28,440 nucleotides of DNA from an uncultured Clostridia bacterium (GTDB lineage Bacteria > Bacillota > Clostridia > Oscillospirales > Acutalibacteraceae), in assembly GCA_937916195.1 (NCBI GenBank), contig CALFTO010000094.1:1-28440 (forward strand). The letters run 5' to 3'. Numbering within the stretch: the stretch's first letter is position 1; each line of letters begins with the position of its first letter. Positions 12,771-20,800 of this stretch are shown here, piece by piece. A program made the translations under genes and the position numbers. The notes beneath the pieces are model-generated. The model had not been told where the DNA came from and ran no database searches. It worked only from the letters and a program-made list of their open reading frames with translations.

Positions 12771-14120
12771 ATGGAAAACTTTAAATTTTTAGTGCTTACT
12801 GACCCACATTTTTTTGATGCTGATTTAGGTTGTAGTGGTCCTGACTATGATGACTTTATGCACTATGAGCAGAAATGCTTTGCGGAAACCGAGAGCATCA
12901 ACAATGCAGTTTTTAAATATTTGGGCGAAACCGATTTGGCAGATACAGTGCTTATCGTTGGTGATTTAACACAGAACGGCGAACGTAAAAGTCACGAAAA
13001 GTTTATAAAGCTTCTTTATGATTTAAAGGCAAAGGGTAAAAATGTTTATCTTATTACCGCCGACCACGACTGGAAAGGTGACCCGTTTGCATTTGGTGAA
13101 AACGGAAGATATATGCCCGAACCCACACCCAAAGAAGACCTCATTAAATTGTATAATGATTTTGGTTTCAGTAACGCAATCGCAGTTGACGAAGAGCATC
13201 TTTCCTATGTTGCACAGTTGAGTGAAAATGTGCGACTTCTTGCAATCAATGCGGACATCAAAACTCATGGTCAGTTCAGTTTAACAGAAAAACAAGTTGA
13301 ATGGATTAAGGTGCAGACTAAAAAGGCTCGCGAAGACAATCAGACAATGTTTGCAATCTGCCACTATCCTGTTTTGCCCATTCAGCCCGTATTTTCAATT
13401 ATAAAATCTGCGCTTATGTATGATTATAAATCAGTTGCAACACTTCTTGCGGATGAGGGTGTGCATCTCGTCTTCACAGGCCATATGCACAACCAGAGTA
13501 TAAATGAATTTGTGACCGAAAAAGGCAATAAATTCTTTGATGTTACAACAGGCTCAATTATTGCCGACCCGTCATACATAAGATTGGTAACTCTCAATGA
13601 AAACAAAGCAGAGATTGAGAGTATTCCCACTCCCGATTTTGACTACGATACAAAGGGTATGACCTGCAAAGAATATCTCACATCAGTATTTGATGCAATG
13701 ATTAGAAACATTCTTCTTGACTTGCGTGACGACACAACAAGAGCAATGAGAAAATTTCATATCAAAGAGAGCAAAGGGCTTGTTTTTGCACTTCGTATGG
13801 CAGGAAAACTTCTCTGTTCAGTAAAGCTCGGCACACTTGCAAGACTTCTTTTTATTAAGTGCGATAAGAGTATAAGAAAGGTTAAACTAATTGACTATGC
13901 AACCGTGCTTGTGCGTAATGTGTTCCGCGGTAATCAAACATATAACGAGGGTACTCCTGAGGGTGATGTTTTCATAGCATTTTTAAAGAGAATGAAACCC
14001 ATTCTCAAGAAAATCAGCGTAAAAGACCCCTATGGCGAAAAAGCAGACCTTGCTGAACTGCTTAAAAACACCGCAGGTAATTACGGCTATGACGATTACA
14101 ATGAAATTATTAAATGGTAA
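12771..14120 (+). CDS. Calcineurin-like metallophosphoesterase with long C-terminal extension
   Basis: 449 aa; ATG 12771 with AGGTG 5 nt upstream. The metal-site motifs appear in order: TDPH (D11, H13), GDLTQNGE (about 64), TADHDW (about 96; the usual form is GNHD, here Asn is replaced by Asp), CHYP (about 203) and GHMHNQ (about 241). This is the two-metal phosphodiesterase/phosphatase fold. No signal peptide, so cytoplasmic. After residue 300 there is about 150 aa of helical, Lys/Arg-rich sequence with no motif I recognise. The substrate is unknown; relatives act on nucleotides, cyclic nucleotides, phospholipid heads or wall precursors. It is preceded by a terminator-like hairpin with no space for a promoter and followed by a strong terminator. 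Confidence 0.82.
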   Translation: MENFKFLVLTDPHFFDADLGCSGPDYDDFMHYEQKCFAETESINNAVFKYLGETDLADTVLIVGDLTQNGERKSHEKFIKLLYDLKAKGKNVYLITADHDWKGDPFAFGENGRYMPEPTPKEDLIKLYNDFGFSNAIAVDEEHLSYVAQLSENVRLLAINADIKTHGQFSLTEKQVEWIKVQTKKAREDNQTMFAICHYPVLPIQPVFSIIKSALMYDYKSVATLLADEGVHLVFTGHMHNQSINEFVTEKGNKFFDVTTGSIIADPSYIRLVTLNENKAEIESIPTPDFDYDTKGMTCKEYLTSVFDAMIRNILLDLRDDTTRAMRKFHIKESKGLVFALRMAGKLLCSVKLGTLARLLFIKCDKSIRKVKLIDYATVLVRNVFRGNQTYNEGTPEGDVFIAFLKRMKPILKKISVKDPYGEKADLAELLKNTAGNYGYDDYNEIIKW

Positions 14121-14121
14121 T

Positions 14122-14156
14122 AAATATGGTGGGATATTCTCTCACCATATTTTTTT
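14122..14156 (+). terminator. Terminator of the phosphoesterase gene
   Basis: AAATATGGTGGGA (14122-14134) pairs over 13 bp (one G-U) with TCTCACCATATTT (14140-14152), loop 5 nt, continuing into T to 14156. Confidence 0.85.
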
Positions 14157-14167
14157 CTGTTTCCCTA

Positions 14168-14197
14168 TTGCATTTCATTGCTTTAGTGTGCTACAAT
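14168..14197 (+). promoter_or_regulatory. Promoter of the threonine dehydratase/ridA pair
   Basis: TTGCAT (14168-14173) and TACAAT (14192-14197) have an 18-bp spacer. The -10 box lies 38 nt before ATG 14236. Confidence 0.55.
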
Positions 14198-14235
14198 ATG
14201 TGAAATCGCATTTTATAGTGAAAGAAGTAATTTCT

Positions 14236-15429
14236 ATGGTAACACTTGATAAAATCTATCACGCATCATTTGTTTTAAAGGATATTATCCGTAAAACAGA
14301 TATGATTTATGCACCAAAAATTCGTACCGATTGTGAAGTTTATCTTAAAACAGAAAATTTGCAGGTAACAGGCTCATTCAAGGTTCGTGGTGCGGCTTAT
14401 AAAATCAGTCAGCTTTCAGCCGAGGATAAGGCAAAAGGTGTAATTGCCTGTTCAGCGGGTAATCACGCGCAGGGTGTGGCACTTGCCGCAACAAAAAACG
14501 GTATTAAGTCACTTATTTGTCTTCCTGACGGTGCGCCAATCTCAAAGGTTGAGGCTACAAAGAGTTATGGTGCAGATATCTGTCTCGTTGAAGGTGTTTA
14601 TGACGATGCATATAATAAAGCATTACAGTTAAGAGATGAAAAGGGTTACACCTTTGTTCATCCTTTTGACGATGACGATGTTATTGCGGGTCAGGGCACA
14701 ATCGGTCTTGAAATCCTTGACCAGCTTGCCGATGTTGATGCAGTTGTCGTGCCAATCGGTGGCGGCGGACTCATCAGCGGTGTTTCATTTGCAATCAAGG
14801 CACTTAACCCAAATGTTAAGGTTTACGGTGTTCAGGCAAAGGGCGCACCAAGTATGTATAACTCAATCAAAGATGATAAGATTGAACGACTTGATAATGT
14901 ATCAACTATTGCCGACGGTATCGCAGTTAAAGAGCCCGGCGAAAACACCTTTGAATATGTTAAAAAATATGTTGACGAAATCGTTACAGTTTCTGACGAC
15001 GAAATCGCAACCGCAATTCTCGCACTTATTGAACAGCAAAAGCTCGTTACAGAGGGCGCGGGTGCAGTTTCGGTTGCGGCAGTAATGTTTAATAAGATTG
15101 ATGTTAAGGGTAAAAAGGTTGTCTGTCTTGTTTCAGGCGGTAACATTGATGTTACAATTCTTTCTCGTGTTATCAAGCGTGGTCTGCTCACTAGTGGTCG
15201 TACATATTCACTCACAATCGAGCTTGTTGATAAACCGGGTCAGCTTAAAGGCGTTTCAAATATTATTGCTGATTTGGGCGGTAATGTTATTTCAATTCAC
15301 CACGAAAGAGCATCTGAAAATTCAGAAATCAACGGTTGTTATCTTCGTATTTTGCTTGAAACTCGAAACTTTGAGCATATTGAAATGATTAGAAATGAAT
15401 TAACATCACAAGGATATAAACTTGTATAA
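14236..15429 (+). CDS. ilvA: Threonine ammonia-lyase (dehydratase), PLP-dependent, with ACT domain
   Basis: 397 aa from ATG 14236. The frame is open from 14032, but that part overlaps the phosphoesterase and its terminator, and the family starts here (about 400 aa). The ribosome binding site is weak (GAAG). NLQVTGSFKVRGA holds the PLP lysine (K49), SAGNHAQGVA and PIGGGGLISG bind the cofactor phosphate, and VCLVSGGNID ends the catalytic domain. Residues about 325-397 form one ACT domain (YSLTIELVDKPGQLKGV). It converts threonine to 2-oxobutanoate and ammonia, and serine to pyruvate. A single C-terminal ACT domain and this length fit the shorter clostridial form; whether it serves isoleucine synthesis (ilvA) or threonine catabolism (tdcB-like) is not decided by sequence. 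It overlaps the ridA ribosome binding site. Confidence 0.9.
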   Translation: MVTLDKIYHASFVLKDIIRKTDMIYAPKIRTDCEVYLKTENLQVTGSFKVRGAAYKISQLSAEDKAKGVIACSAGNHAQGVALAATKNGIKSLICLPDGAPISKVEATKSYGADICLVEGVYDDAYNKALQLRDEKGYTFVHPFDDDDVIAGQGTIGLEILDQLADVDAVVVPIGGGGLISGVSFAIKALNPNVKVYGVQAKGAPSMYNSIKDDKIERLDNVSTIADGIAVKEPGENTFEYVKKYVDEIVTVSDDEIATAILALIEQQKLVTEGAGAVSVAAVMFNKIDVKGKKVVCLVSGGNIDVTILSRVIKRGLLTSGRTYSLTIELVDKPGQLKGVSNIIADLGGNVISIHHERASENSEINGCYLRILLETRNFEHIEMIRNELTSQGYKLV

Positions 15430-15441
15430 GGAGAATTAAAA

Positions 15442-15819
15442 ATGATTAAGACTATCAGTACAGATAAAGCACCTGCAGCAATCGGACCTTATTCACAGGC
15501 AAAGGTTGTGGGCAATCTTGTTTTCACATCGGGACAGATTGCAATCAACCCCGCTACAAGCGAGGTTGAGGCAACAACAATTGAAGGACAGACAAAGCAG
15601 GTGTGCGAGAATATCAAAAACCTTCTTGAAGCCGCAGGCAGTGACCTTGAAAATGTAGTAAAAACAACTTGCTTCCTTAAAAATATGGAAGATTTCGCAA
15701 CTTTCAACGGAATTTATGCCGAGTATTTTACATCTAAGCCCGCACGTTCATGCGTAGCAGCAAAGCAACTTCCCAAAGATGTTTTGGTAGAAGTAGAAAC
15801 AATAGCAGTAGTAAAATAA
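15442..15819 (+). CDS. ridA: RidA family 2-iminobutanoate/2-iminopropanoate deaminase
   Basis: 125 aa, the normal size of the family; ATG 15442 has AAGGAG, which begins inside the upstream stop region, 8 nt before it. PAAIGPYSQA (N-terminus), FTSGQIAINP, ENIKNLLEAAGS and the Arg/Glu active-site motif PARSCVAAKQLPKDVLVEVE are all present. RidA hydrolyses the reactive enamine/imine intermediates released by PLP-dependent threonine/serine dehydratases. Its place 12 nt after ilvA is functionally direct: the dehydratase makes the 2-aminocrotonate or 2-aminoacrylate that RidA removes. Cytoplasmic trimer in known members. Confidence 0.95.
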   Translation: MIKTISTDKAPAAIGPYSQAKVVGNLVFTSGQIAINPATSEVEATTIEGQTKQVCENIKNLLEAAGSDLENVVKTTCFLKNMEDFATFNGIYAEYFTSKPARSCVAAKQLPKDVLVEVETIAVVK

Positions 15820-15850
15820 GTGCAAAATGTAAAACGCAAAGTGCAAAATG
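15814..15850 (+). repeat. Inverted repeat copy R1 (GTGCAAA-rich)
   Basis: AAATAAGTGCAAAATG, then TAAAACGCAAAGTGCAAAATG. It begins in the last two codons of ridA and supplies its stop. Its reverse-complement partner is at 16464-16506. Internally it repeats GTGCAAAATGTA twice. Confidence 0.75.
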
Positions 15851-15872
15851 TAGGAACTGCGTTGCAAATTAT

Positions 15873-15898
15873 AGGGGCGATTTTCATCGCCCTTTTTT
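15873..15898 (+). terminator. Terminator of the ilvA-ridA pair
   Basis: AGGGGCGAT (15873-15881) pairs with ATCGCCCTT (15886-15894) around TTTC and runs into T to 15898. The ATAGGGGCGAT start also resembles the palindromic element at 1073-1119. Confidence 0.85.
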
Positions 15899-15899
15899 G

Positions 15900-15928
15900 T
15901 TGACTTTTATTTTTTGAAGTGATATATT
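15900..15928 (+). promoter_or_regulatory. Promoter of the 150-aa membrane protein gene
   Basis: TTGACT (15900-15905) and TATATT (15923-15928), 17-bp spacer, 35 nt before the start codon. Confidence 0.65.
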
Positions 15929-15962
15929 TGAATTGTAAAATATTTTTAGGGAAGGGATTCAT

Positions 15963-16415
15963 ATGGGACTTTTTAACATTACAAAAACATACACAACATC
16001 ATTTACAAGGCAAGAAGCAAAAGAAAGATTGTTAAATGCAGAGTTTGAAGCATCATCATTCAAATATTTATTTGAAGAAGTTGAAGATAATGTTTTTATT
16101 GCAAATCCTAAAAAAGAAGTTTCCCTATATTATAATTCGTTTGTACCACAAATAGTTGCAACAGTTTTGGAAAATAGCGACATTAAAGTCGAGTTCAAAC
16201 TAACAAAAAAGGCAAGATTTTTGATGATATTTTTTAATGTTGACGCAGTTGTATTAGAAGTTTTAATTCTACTATTTATGCTTTACAGAGGTGCTTTTAG
16301 TTGGATTGCATTAATACCTTGTGGAGTGATATTGTTTGACATATTACTTTCAACCATAGCATTAAGAGCTAAATCCAATGATGCTGATATAGAAATAAGA
16401 AACTTAATTAAGTAG
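15963..16415 (+). CDS. Hypothetical membrane protein flanked by inverted repeats
   Basis: 150 aa; ATG 15963 follows GAAGGG about 7 nt upstream. I do not recognise a family. Residues 1-80 are polar and mixed alpha/beta (TSFTRQEAKERLLNAEFEAS; YYNSFVPQIVATVLENSDI). Two hydrophobic segments follow, about 86-108 and 112-133, with a short loop between them. The C-terminal tail, residues 134-150, is charged. Both termini are probably cytoplasmic. It has its own promoter and its own terminator. Base composition is visibly more AT-rich than that of the ilvA/ridA genes next to it, and the unit is bracketed by near-identical inverted repeats, which suggests acquisition as a cassette (inference). Confidence 0.7.
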   Translation: MGLFNITKTYTTSFTRQEAKERLLNAEFEASSFKYLFEEVEDNVFIANPKKEVSLYYNSFVPQIVATVLENSDIKVEFKLTKKARFLMIFFNVDAVVLEVLILLFMLYRGAFSWIALIPCGVILFDILLSTIALRAKSNDADIEIRNLIK

Positions 16416-16434
16416 CAAAAACATCGAATAGAAA

Positions 16435-16463
16435 AAACGGACAGATTTTTAATCTGTCCGTTT
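16435..16463. terminator. Hairpin terminator after the 150-aa membrane protein
   Basis: AAACGGACAGATT (16435-16447) pairs perfectly over 13 bp with AATCTGTCCGTTT (16451-16463) around a 3-nt loop. A-run before and T-run after let it work on both strands. Confidence 0.8.
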
Positions 16464-16506
16464 CATTTTGCACTTTGCACTTTGCGTTTTGACTTTGCAC
16501 TTATTT
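16464..16506 (-). repeat. Inverted repeat copy R2 (GTGCAAA-rich)
   Basis: On the minus strand it reads AAATAAGTGCAAAGTC, then AAAACGCAAAGTGCAAAGTGCAAAATG, matching R1 (15814-15850) apart from small indels; R2 has one extra GTGCAAA unit. The pair brackets the 15963-16415 gene with its promoter and terminators. Confidence 0.75.
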
Positions 16507-16558
16507 AATCGGGTGCAATTTTAATCGTATAAGTTTTTTTATGTTGCAAATATTGATT
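16505..16558 (-). pseudogene. Relic of the 3' end of a lacZ-like gene
   Basis: On the minus strand this reads N-Q-Y-L-Q-H-K-K-T-Y-T-I-K-I-A-P-D-stop, bounded upstream by an in-frame TAA. The intact beta-galactosidase 1.3 kb away ends QLKPNKVYTYTFKIAPIK-stop. The DNA also agrees past the gene end: both have ATTGCACC, then ATTAAATAAGT over the stop. The body of the gene is gone; the TPR gene now lies where it would continue. The match is short (about 17 codons), so chance or convergence cannot be excluded. Confidence 0.42.
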
Positions 16559-16572
16559 TTATAAGATATAAT
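16544..16572 (+). promoter_or_regulatory. Promoter of the TPR-protein gene
   Basis: TTGCAA (16544-16549) and TATAAT (16567-16572) with a 17-bp spacer, 30 nt before ATG 16603. The -35 box lies inside the lacZ-like relic on the other strand. Confidence 0.62.
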
Positions 16573-16602
16573 TTTATTGTGAAAATTAGGGGAGGTTGTA
16601 GC

Positions 16603-17781
16603 ATGCAAAAGTACAGACCTATATTGTTGAGGATTTTGGCGATTGTTGGATTGGGTATTGTTATTGTTGTTGCGGTTCAAGATTATTTAGAAACAGGCTC
16701 GTTTGATGGACTTTTGAAATCATTGCCAAAAATTATTTCTGTAGTAATATCTCTTTTCACTATGTTTGTAAGTACTTTTTTTATGAAGATACCTCAAAAA
16801 GAAGAGGGTAAAATGAAAGAAGAATACGAGCGTATGATAAATGGCATTTTTAGACCCGAAGACAAAGAGGCTAAGAAGTTATTTTATCGGGGTTTTCGTG
16901 CAGGATATGCAGGCGACATTGCTACGGCGGATTTTCACTATCGTAGTGCGTTAAAAAAAGCGAAATCTGTTCAGGCAGAGGCATTTGTAACTGCTTACCT
17001 CGGCAGAAATGCTCTTAACCGAAAAGACTATGATAATGCGCTTGAACTTTTGAAAAAAGCAACTATGCTTGACAGAGGTTGTGTAACCGGCTGGTGTCAG
17101 CTTATTGAATTGTATATGCAAAGACAGGAACTTGAAATGGCACAAAATACGGCTGAAAATGCGGTACTGTATTGTCCTAATAATCCCTTATTGCTTTCAA
17201 GAACGGGTAATTGTCACTATTTGAACAGAGATTATGAAAAAGCCTTGCGGGACTTTAAAGAGGCGCAAAGACTTATGCCAAATTCTGCTATCTGTGCTGC
17301 GAATACGGCACTTGCTTATGCTGGACTTGGTCGCAGAGAAGAAGCTATGCGTGAGCTTGCATCTGCAAAGATTATGAAATACGATGACTATGATAATCTT
17401 GAAAATCAGGTTCAAACATTATTGGAAAACTATGAAAGTAGAAAAATTCGTTATACGGGGAAGTTTGTATTGGACTTTGCTGATATGGATTCTTTTGATG
17501 ATTGTACACCCGAGCAGTTATATCAGGCACTTCAAAAAGTGTGGAATTATGACACTGAATTTATAGTGCTCACTCCACCGGCACCTATAGACCGAATTCT
17601 TTTTATGCAGACAGCACTACAAGATGCAAATAGTGTAATTTTGCAGGTTAGTGTAGGTGAAAATGGATTTGGAAAAATTCATGAGAGAATTTGTAGTAAA
17701 AAAGAAACGGAAGAAATATTTATGAGCTTTATAACTGAAAGAAAGGCTCCTTCGCTATATGGATTTTCACCACTTACATAA
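16603..17781 (+). CDS. TPR-repeat protein with N-terminal membrane anchor
   Basis: 392 aa from ATG 16603, with GGAGG 7 nt upstream; an in-frame GTG at 16579 lies before that site and is rejected. Two hydrophobic segments (about 7-25 and 41-63) anchor it in the membrane, then a charged linker (KIPQKEEGKMKEEYERM). Residues about 90-260 hold about five TPR units, seen as repeats such as YLGRNALNRKDYDNALELLK, RTGNCHYLNRDYEKALRDFK and ANTALAYAGLGRREEAMREL. After residue 290 comes a domain I do not recognise (DDCTPEQLYQALQKVWNYD; IHERICSKKETEEIFMSFI). TPRs bind other proteins, so it may be a membrane-tethered scaffold. It is convergent with lacZ and shares the terminator. No partner gene is evident. 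Confidence 0.78.
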   Translation: MQKYRPILLRILAIVGLGIVIVVAVQDYLETGSFDGLLKSLPKIISVVISLFTMFVSTFFMKIPQKEEGKMKEEYERMINGIFRPEDKEAKKLFYRGFRAGYAGDIATADFHYRSALKKAKSVQAEAFVTAYLGRNALNRKDYDNALELLKKATMLDRGCVTGWCQLIELYMQRQELEMAQNTAENAVLYCPNNPLLLSRTGNCHYLNRDYEKALRDFKEAQRLMPNSAICAANTALAYAGLGRREEAMRELASAKIMKYDDYDNLENQVQTLLENYESRKIRYTGKFVLDFADMDSFDDCTPEQLYQALQKVWNYDTEFIVLTPPAPIDRILFMQTALQDANSVILQVSVGENGFGKIHERICSKKETEEIFMSFITERKAPSLYGFSPLT

Positions 17782-17812
17782 AAACAGGACGGAAATTTCC
17801 GTCCTGTTTTTT
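17780..17812. terminator. Bidirectional terminator between the TPR gene and lacZ
   Basis: AAAAACAGGACGGAAA (17780-17795) is directly followed by its exact reverse complement (17796-17811), a 16-bp perfect palindrome with A and T runs on either side. It ends transcription of both convergent genes. Confidence 0.92.
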
Positions 17813-17821
17813 GCTATTAAC

Positions 17822-20800
17822 TTATTTAATTGGTGCAATCTTGAATGTATATGTATAAACCTTATTAGGTTTCAACTGATACTTTTCGCGAACCTGTGCG
17901 TCACCGGGCATATCGCCACCAACACCGATTTGATTTAAGTCAACATTGAATGTTGTGATGTCATAGTGTGGTAATTCGTGGATATGCTTTGCAAGTTGTA
18001 ACTGGTCCTGTGTGTAGTGCCAAGCGCTGAAGCAGATTGGTGTGTCACCCATAGCTTCAAAACGAAGACCTTGATTTTCTTTGTTTCTGATTTCAACCCA
18101 TCTTACATCTGTGCGGTTTGCATTTTCCTGAGGTCTCATATAGTGGTGCTCAAGGTCGGCAACTGATTTTTCGTGGATTGTAATCTTACCACCTGTCTTA
18201 CGGTCAAAGTATGTTTCCTGTGGGCCACGGCCATACCATTTAACTTGGTCAAATTCACGAAGAAGTCCCATCTTTGTGCCGAAGCGAAGAAGATTGAACA
18301 TCTTTGGAGTACCTGTATGAGTAATCTCAAGACTTCCGTCAGGATTTACAACAATTGTTGAAGTTACACCGCTGAAGAATTGAACACTCCAATCAATGTT
18401 GATTACCAACTGGCCGAGTGCATTCTTGCTTGCAGATTTAAGCGTTCCCTTTGCGCTGTTTGTAGCTCTCTGCCAATTGAAATAGGGGTGGAACGGAATA
18501 ATGAACGGTACAAAGTTTGTGTTTGAAAGGTCGTTATCCGTAACTGCTCTAAAGTAGTTAGGAGTAACAGCCGATTTCAAATACTCCTTACCCTCGTATT
18601 TAAGAGAGGTGATTTTACCGCCGTCAATCTTAACGCTGAAATTGTCACCGCTTGCAATTACAACATTGTTTTCCTTAACAAATGTCAGGTTGCCGTCGAA
18701 TGTTGCGGGTGCTTCTGCCTTGGGAGCATCTTTTACAATGAACTGGTCAAAGCCCTGTTCATAGCCTGCTTCACACCAAGCGTGAGCTTCTTTATTGAGG
18801 TAAGAGATGATGAGTACACATTCTTTTTCAGGGAGAGTAGTTAAATCGTAAGGAATTGTAAAGTCAATTTCTGAAAGGGGAGCACAGTTAATGTCAACAA
18901 CACCGCTCTGCACTTCAACACCCTCTGCCTGCAAGCTCCATTTGAATTCAAAGCCTGAAAGGTCAGTAAAGAGCTTTTTGTTAATAAGAGTGAATTCACC
19001 TTTACTTAAATCTTTTTCCTTAACCTTGATTTCACAGTAAACCTTTTTAACCTCATAGTATGATGGGTGAGGCTTGCGGTCGGCGGCAATAATACCGTTT
19101 GCGTTAAAGTATGTGTTTGAGCCTGTCATAGCGGTTGTGTTGGGAAGATGTGTGTATCTGCCGGGCTCATAAGGCTCAAAGTCTGTACCATAAAGCCATT
19201 GGTCACCCTCAGGAGTTTTCTTGCGGATTGCCTGGTCAACAAAGTCCCAGATATAACCACCGCACATATGCTCGTGAGCCTCAAAATCATCCATATATTC
19301 CTGGAAATTACCAAGGCTGTTTTCCATTGCGTGTGCATATTCGCAAAGGAGAACAGGTCTGCAATAATCCTCTTTCTTAATCGGCTTTGAGTCAGCGGCA
19401 AGAGAGTTTGCAATATTGTCATAAAGAGTGATTTCAATAGGCTCTTTGTTGCAAAGTTTCTTCATTGTAGCCTCAACAGGATACATTCTTGAAATAACAT
19501 CACTCTTTGTAAAATTGAAGTCACCTTCGTAATGGAACTGACGAGTAGTGTCGAGCTTAAGTGCGGCTTTCTTCATTTCCATAAAGTTGCTGCCGTCGCC
19601 TGCTTCGTTACCGAGAGACCACATAAATACGCAAGCGTGGTTTCTGTCGCGAAGCACCATTCTTTCCATTCTGTCAACAACTGCGGCAGTCCAAACGGGG
19701 TTGTCACCGGGAACACCCTTACGGCGAACACCGTGAGTTTCAAGGTCACATTCGTCCATAACATAGAAGCCGTATTCGTCGCAAAGCTCATAGAAATATG
19801 GGTCATCGGGGTAGTGAGAAGTACGAATAGAGTTAATATTCGCATTCTTCATAAAGTTTAAGTCCTGATGATATCTTTCTGTTGGTACTGCCCAACCGTT
19901 GTCGGGGTCAAAGTCGTGACGATTAACACCACGAAGCATCAATGGCTTACCGTTGAAAAGGAATTTATCACCGATAATTTCAACCTTTTTAAAGCCGAAA
20001 CGAATTGATTTATATGTAGTTTTGCCGTCTGCTGTAATGCTGATAAGAAGCTTATAAAGATAAGGACTTTCAGCGGACCACTTTTTCGGGTTTTCGATTA
20101 ACTTGTTGAATTTAAGAGTTGCCGAGCCGTCAAATTCAGCCTCGCCAAGAGTAATTCTCTCATCACCGTCAATAATTTCAGCCTTAACTGTTGCAGAGCC
20201 ACTGCCTGCATAATCATTAACCTTAATTTCAAGAGAAGTGTTACTGTCTTTGTATTCAGCGTCCAAATCAGTTGTGATAAAGAAATCACGAACGCACTTT
20301 TTGGGCTCTGCGAACACATAAACTTCTCTGTAAAGACCGCAAAGAAGCCACATATCTTGGTTTTCAAGATATGCACCGTCAGAGAAACGGTAGCACTTAA
20401 CTGCAACTCTGTTTGAACCTTTGCGAGCGAATTTTGTAATGTCAAATTCGTGAGGTGTCATTGAGCCCTGTGAGTAGCCAACGAATTCACCGTTCAAATA
20501 AACTTCAATTGCAGATTTTGCCGCACCGAAGTGCAAGAAAATCTGCTGACCGTCAAAGCTTTCGGGCATATCAAAATCGCGAACATAAATACCGATTTCC
20601 TGCATTGTGTGGTCAATTGACGGAATTTTACTTTTGCTACGGCTAATTGCACGGCAATATGTACTTGCATAATAGTAAGGATAACTGCCTGTGTCCTCCA
20701 TCTGCCATACTGATGGAACTTTAATGTCACGCCAGATAGAAGCGTCAAAGCCGTCTTTGTAGAAATCCGTTGGGCAGTCGTTTAAGCCTCTCTGCCAATG

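Noticed and set aside
14032..14235. N-terminal extension of the threonine dehydratase frame
   Set aside because: It overlaps the phosphoesterase gene, its terminator and the ilvA promoter; family alignment begins at ATG 14236.
14636..15085. 149-codon open frame on the + strand
   Set aside because: Out-of-frame shadow of the threonine dehydratase gene with biased Leu/Ser/Gln content.
16579..16602. GTG start for the TPR protein
   Set aside because: The GGAGG site is located after this codon and serves ATG 16603.
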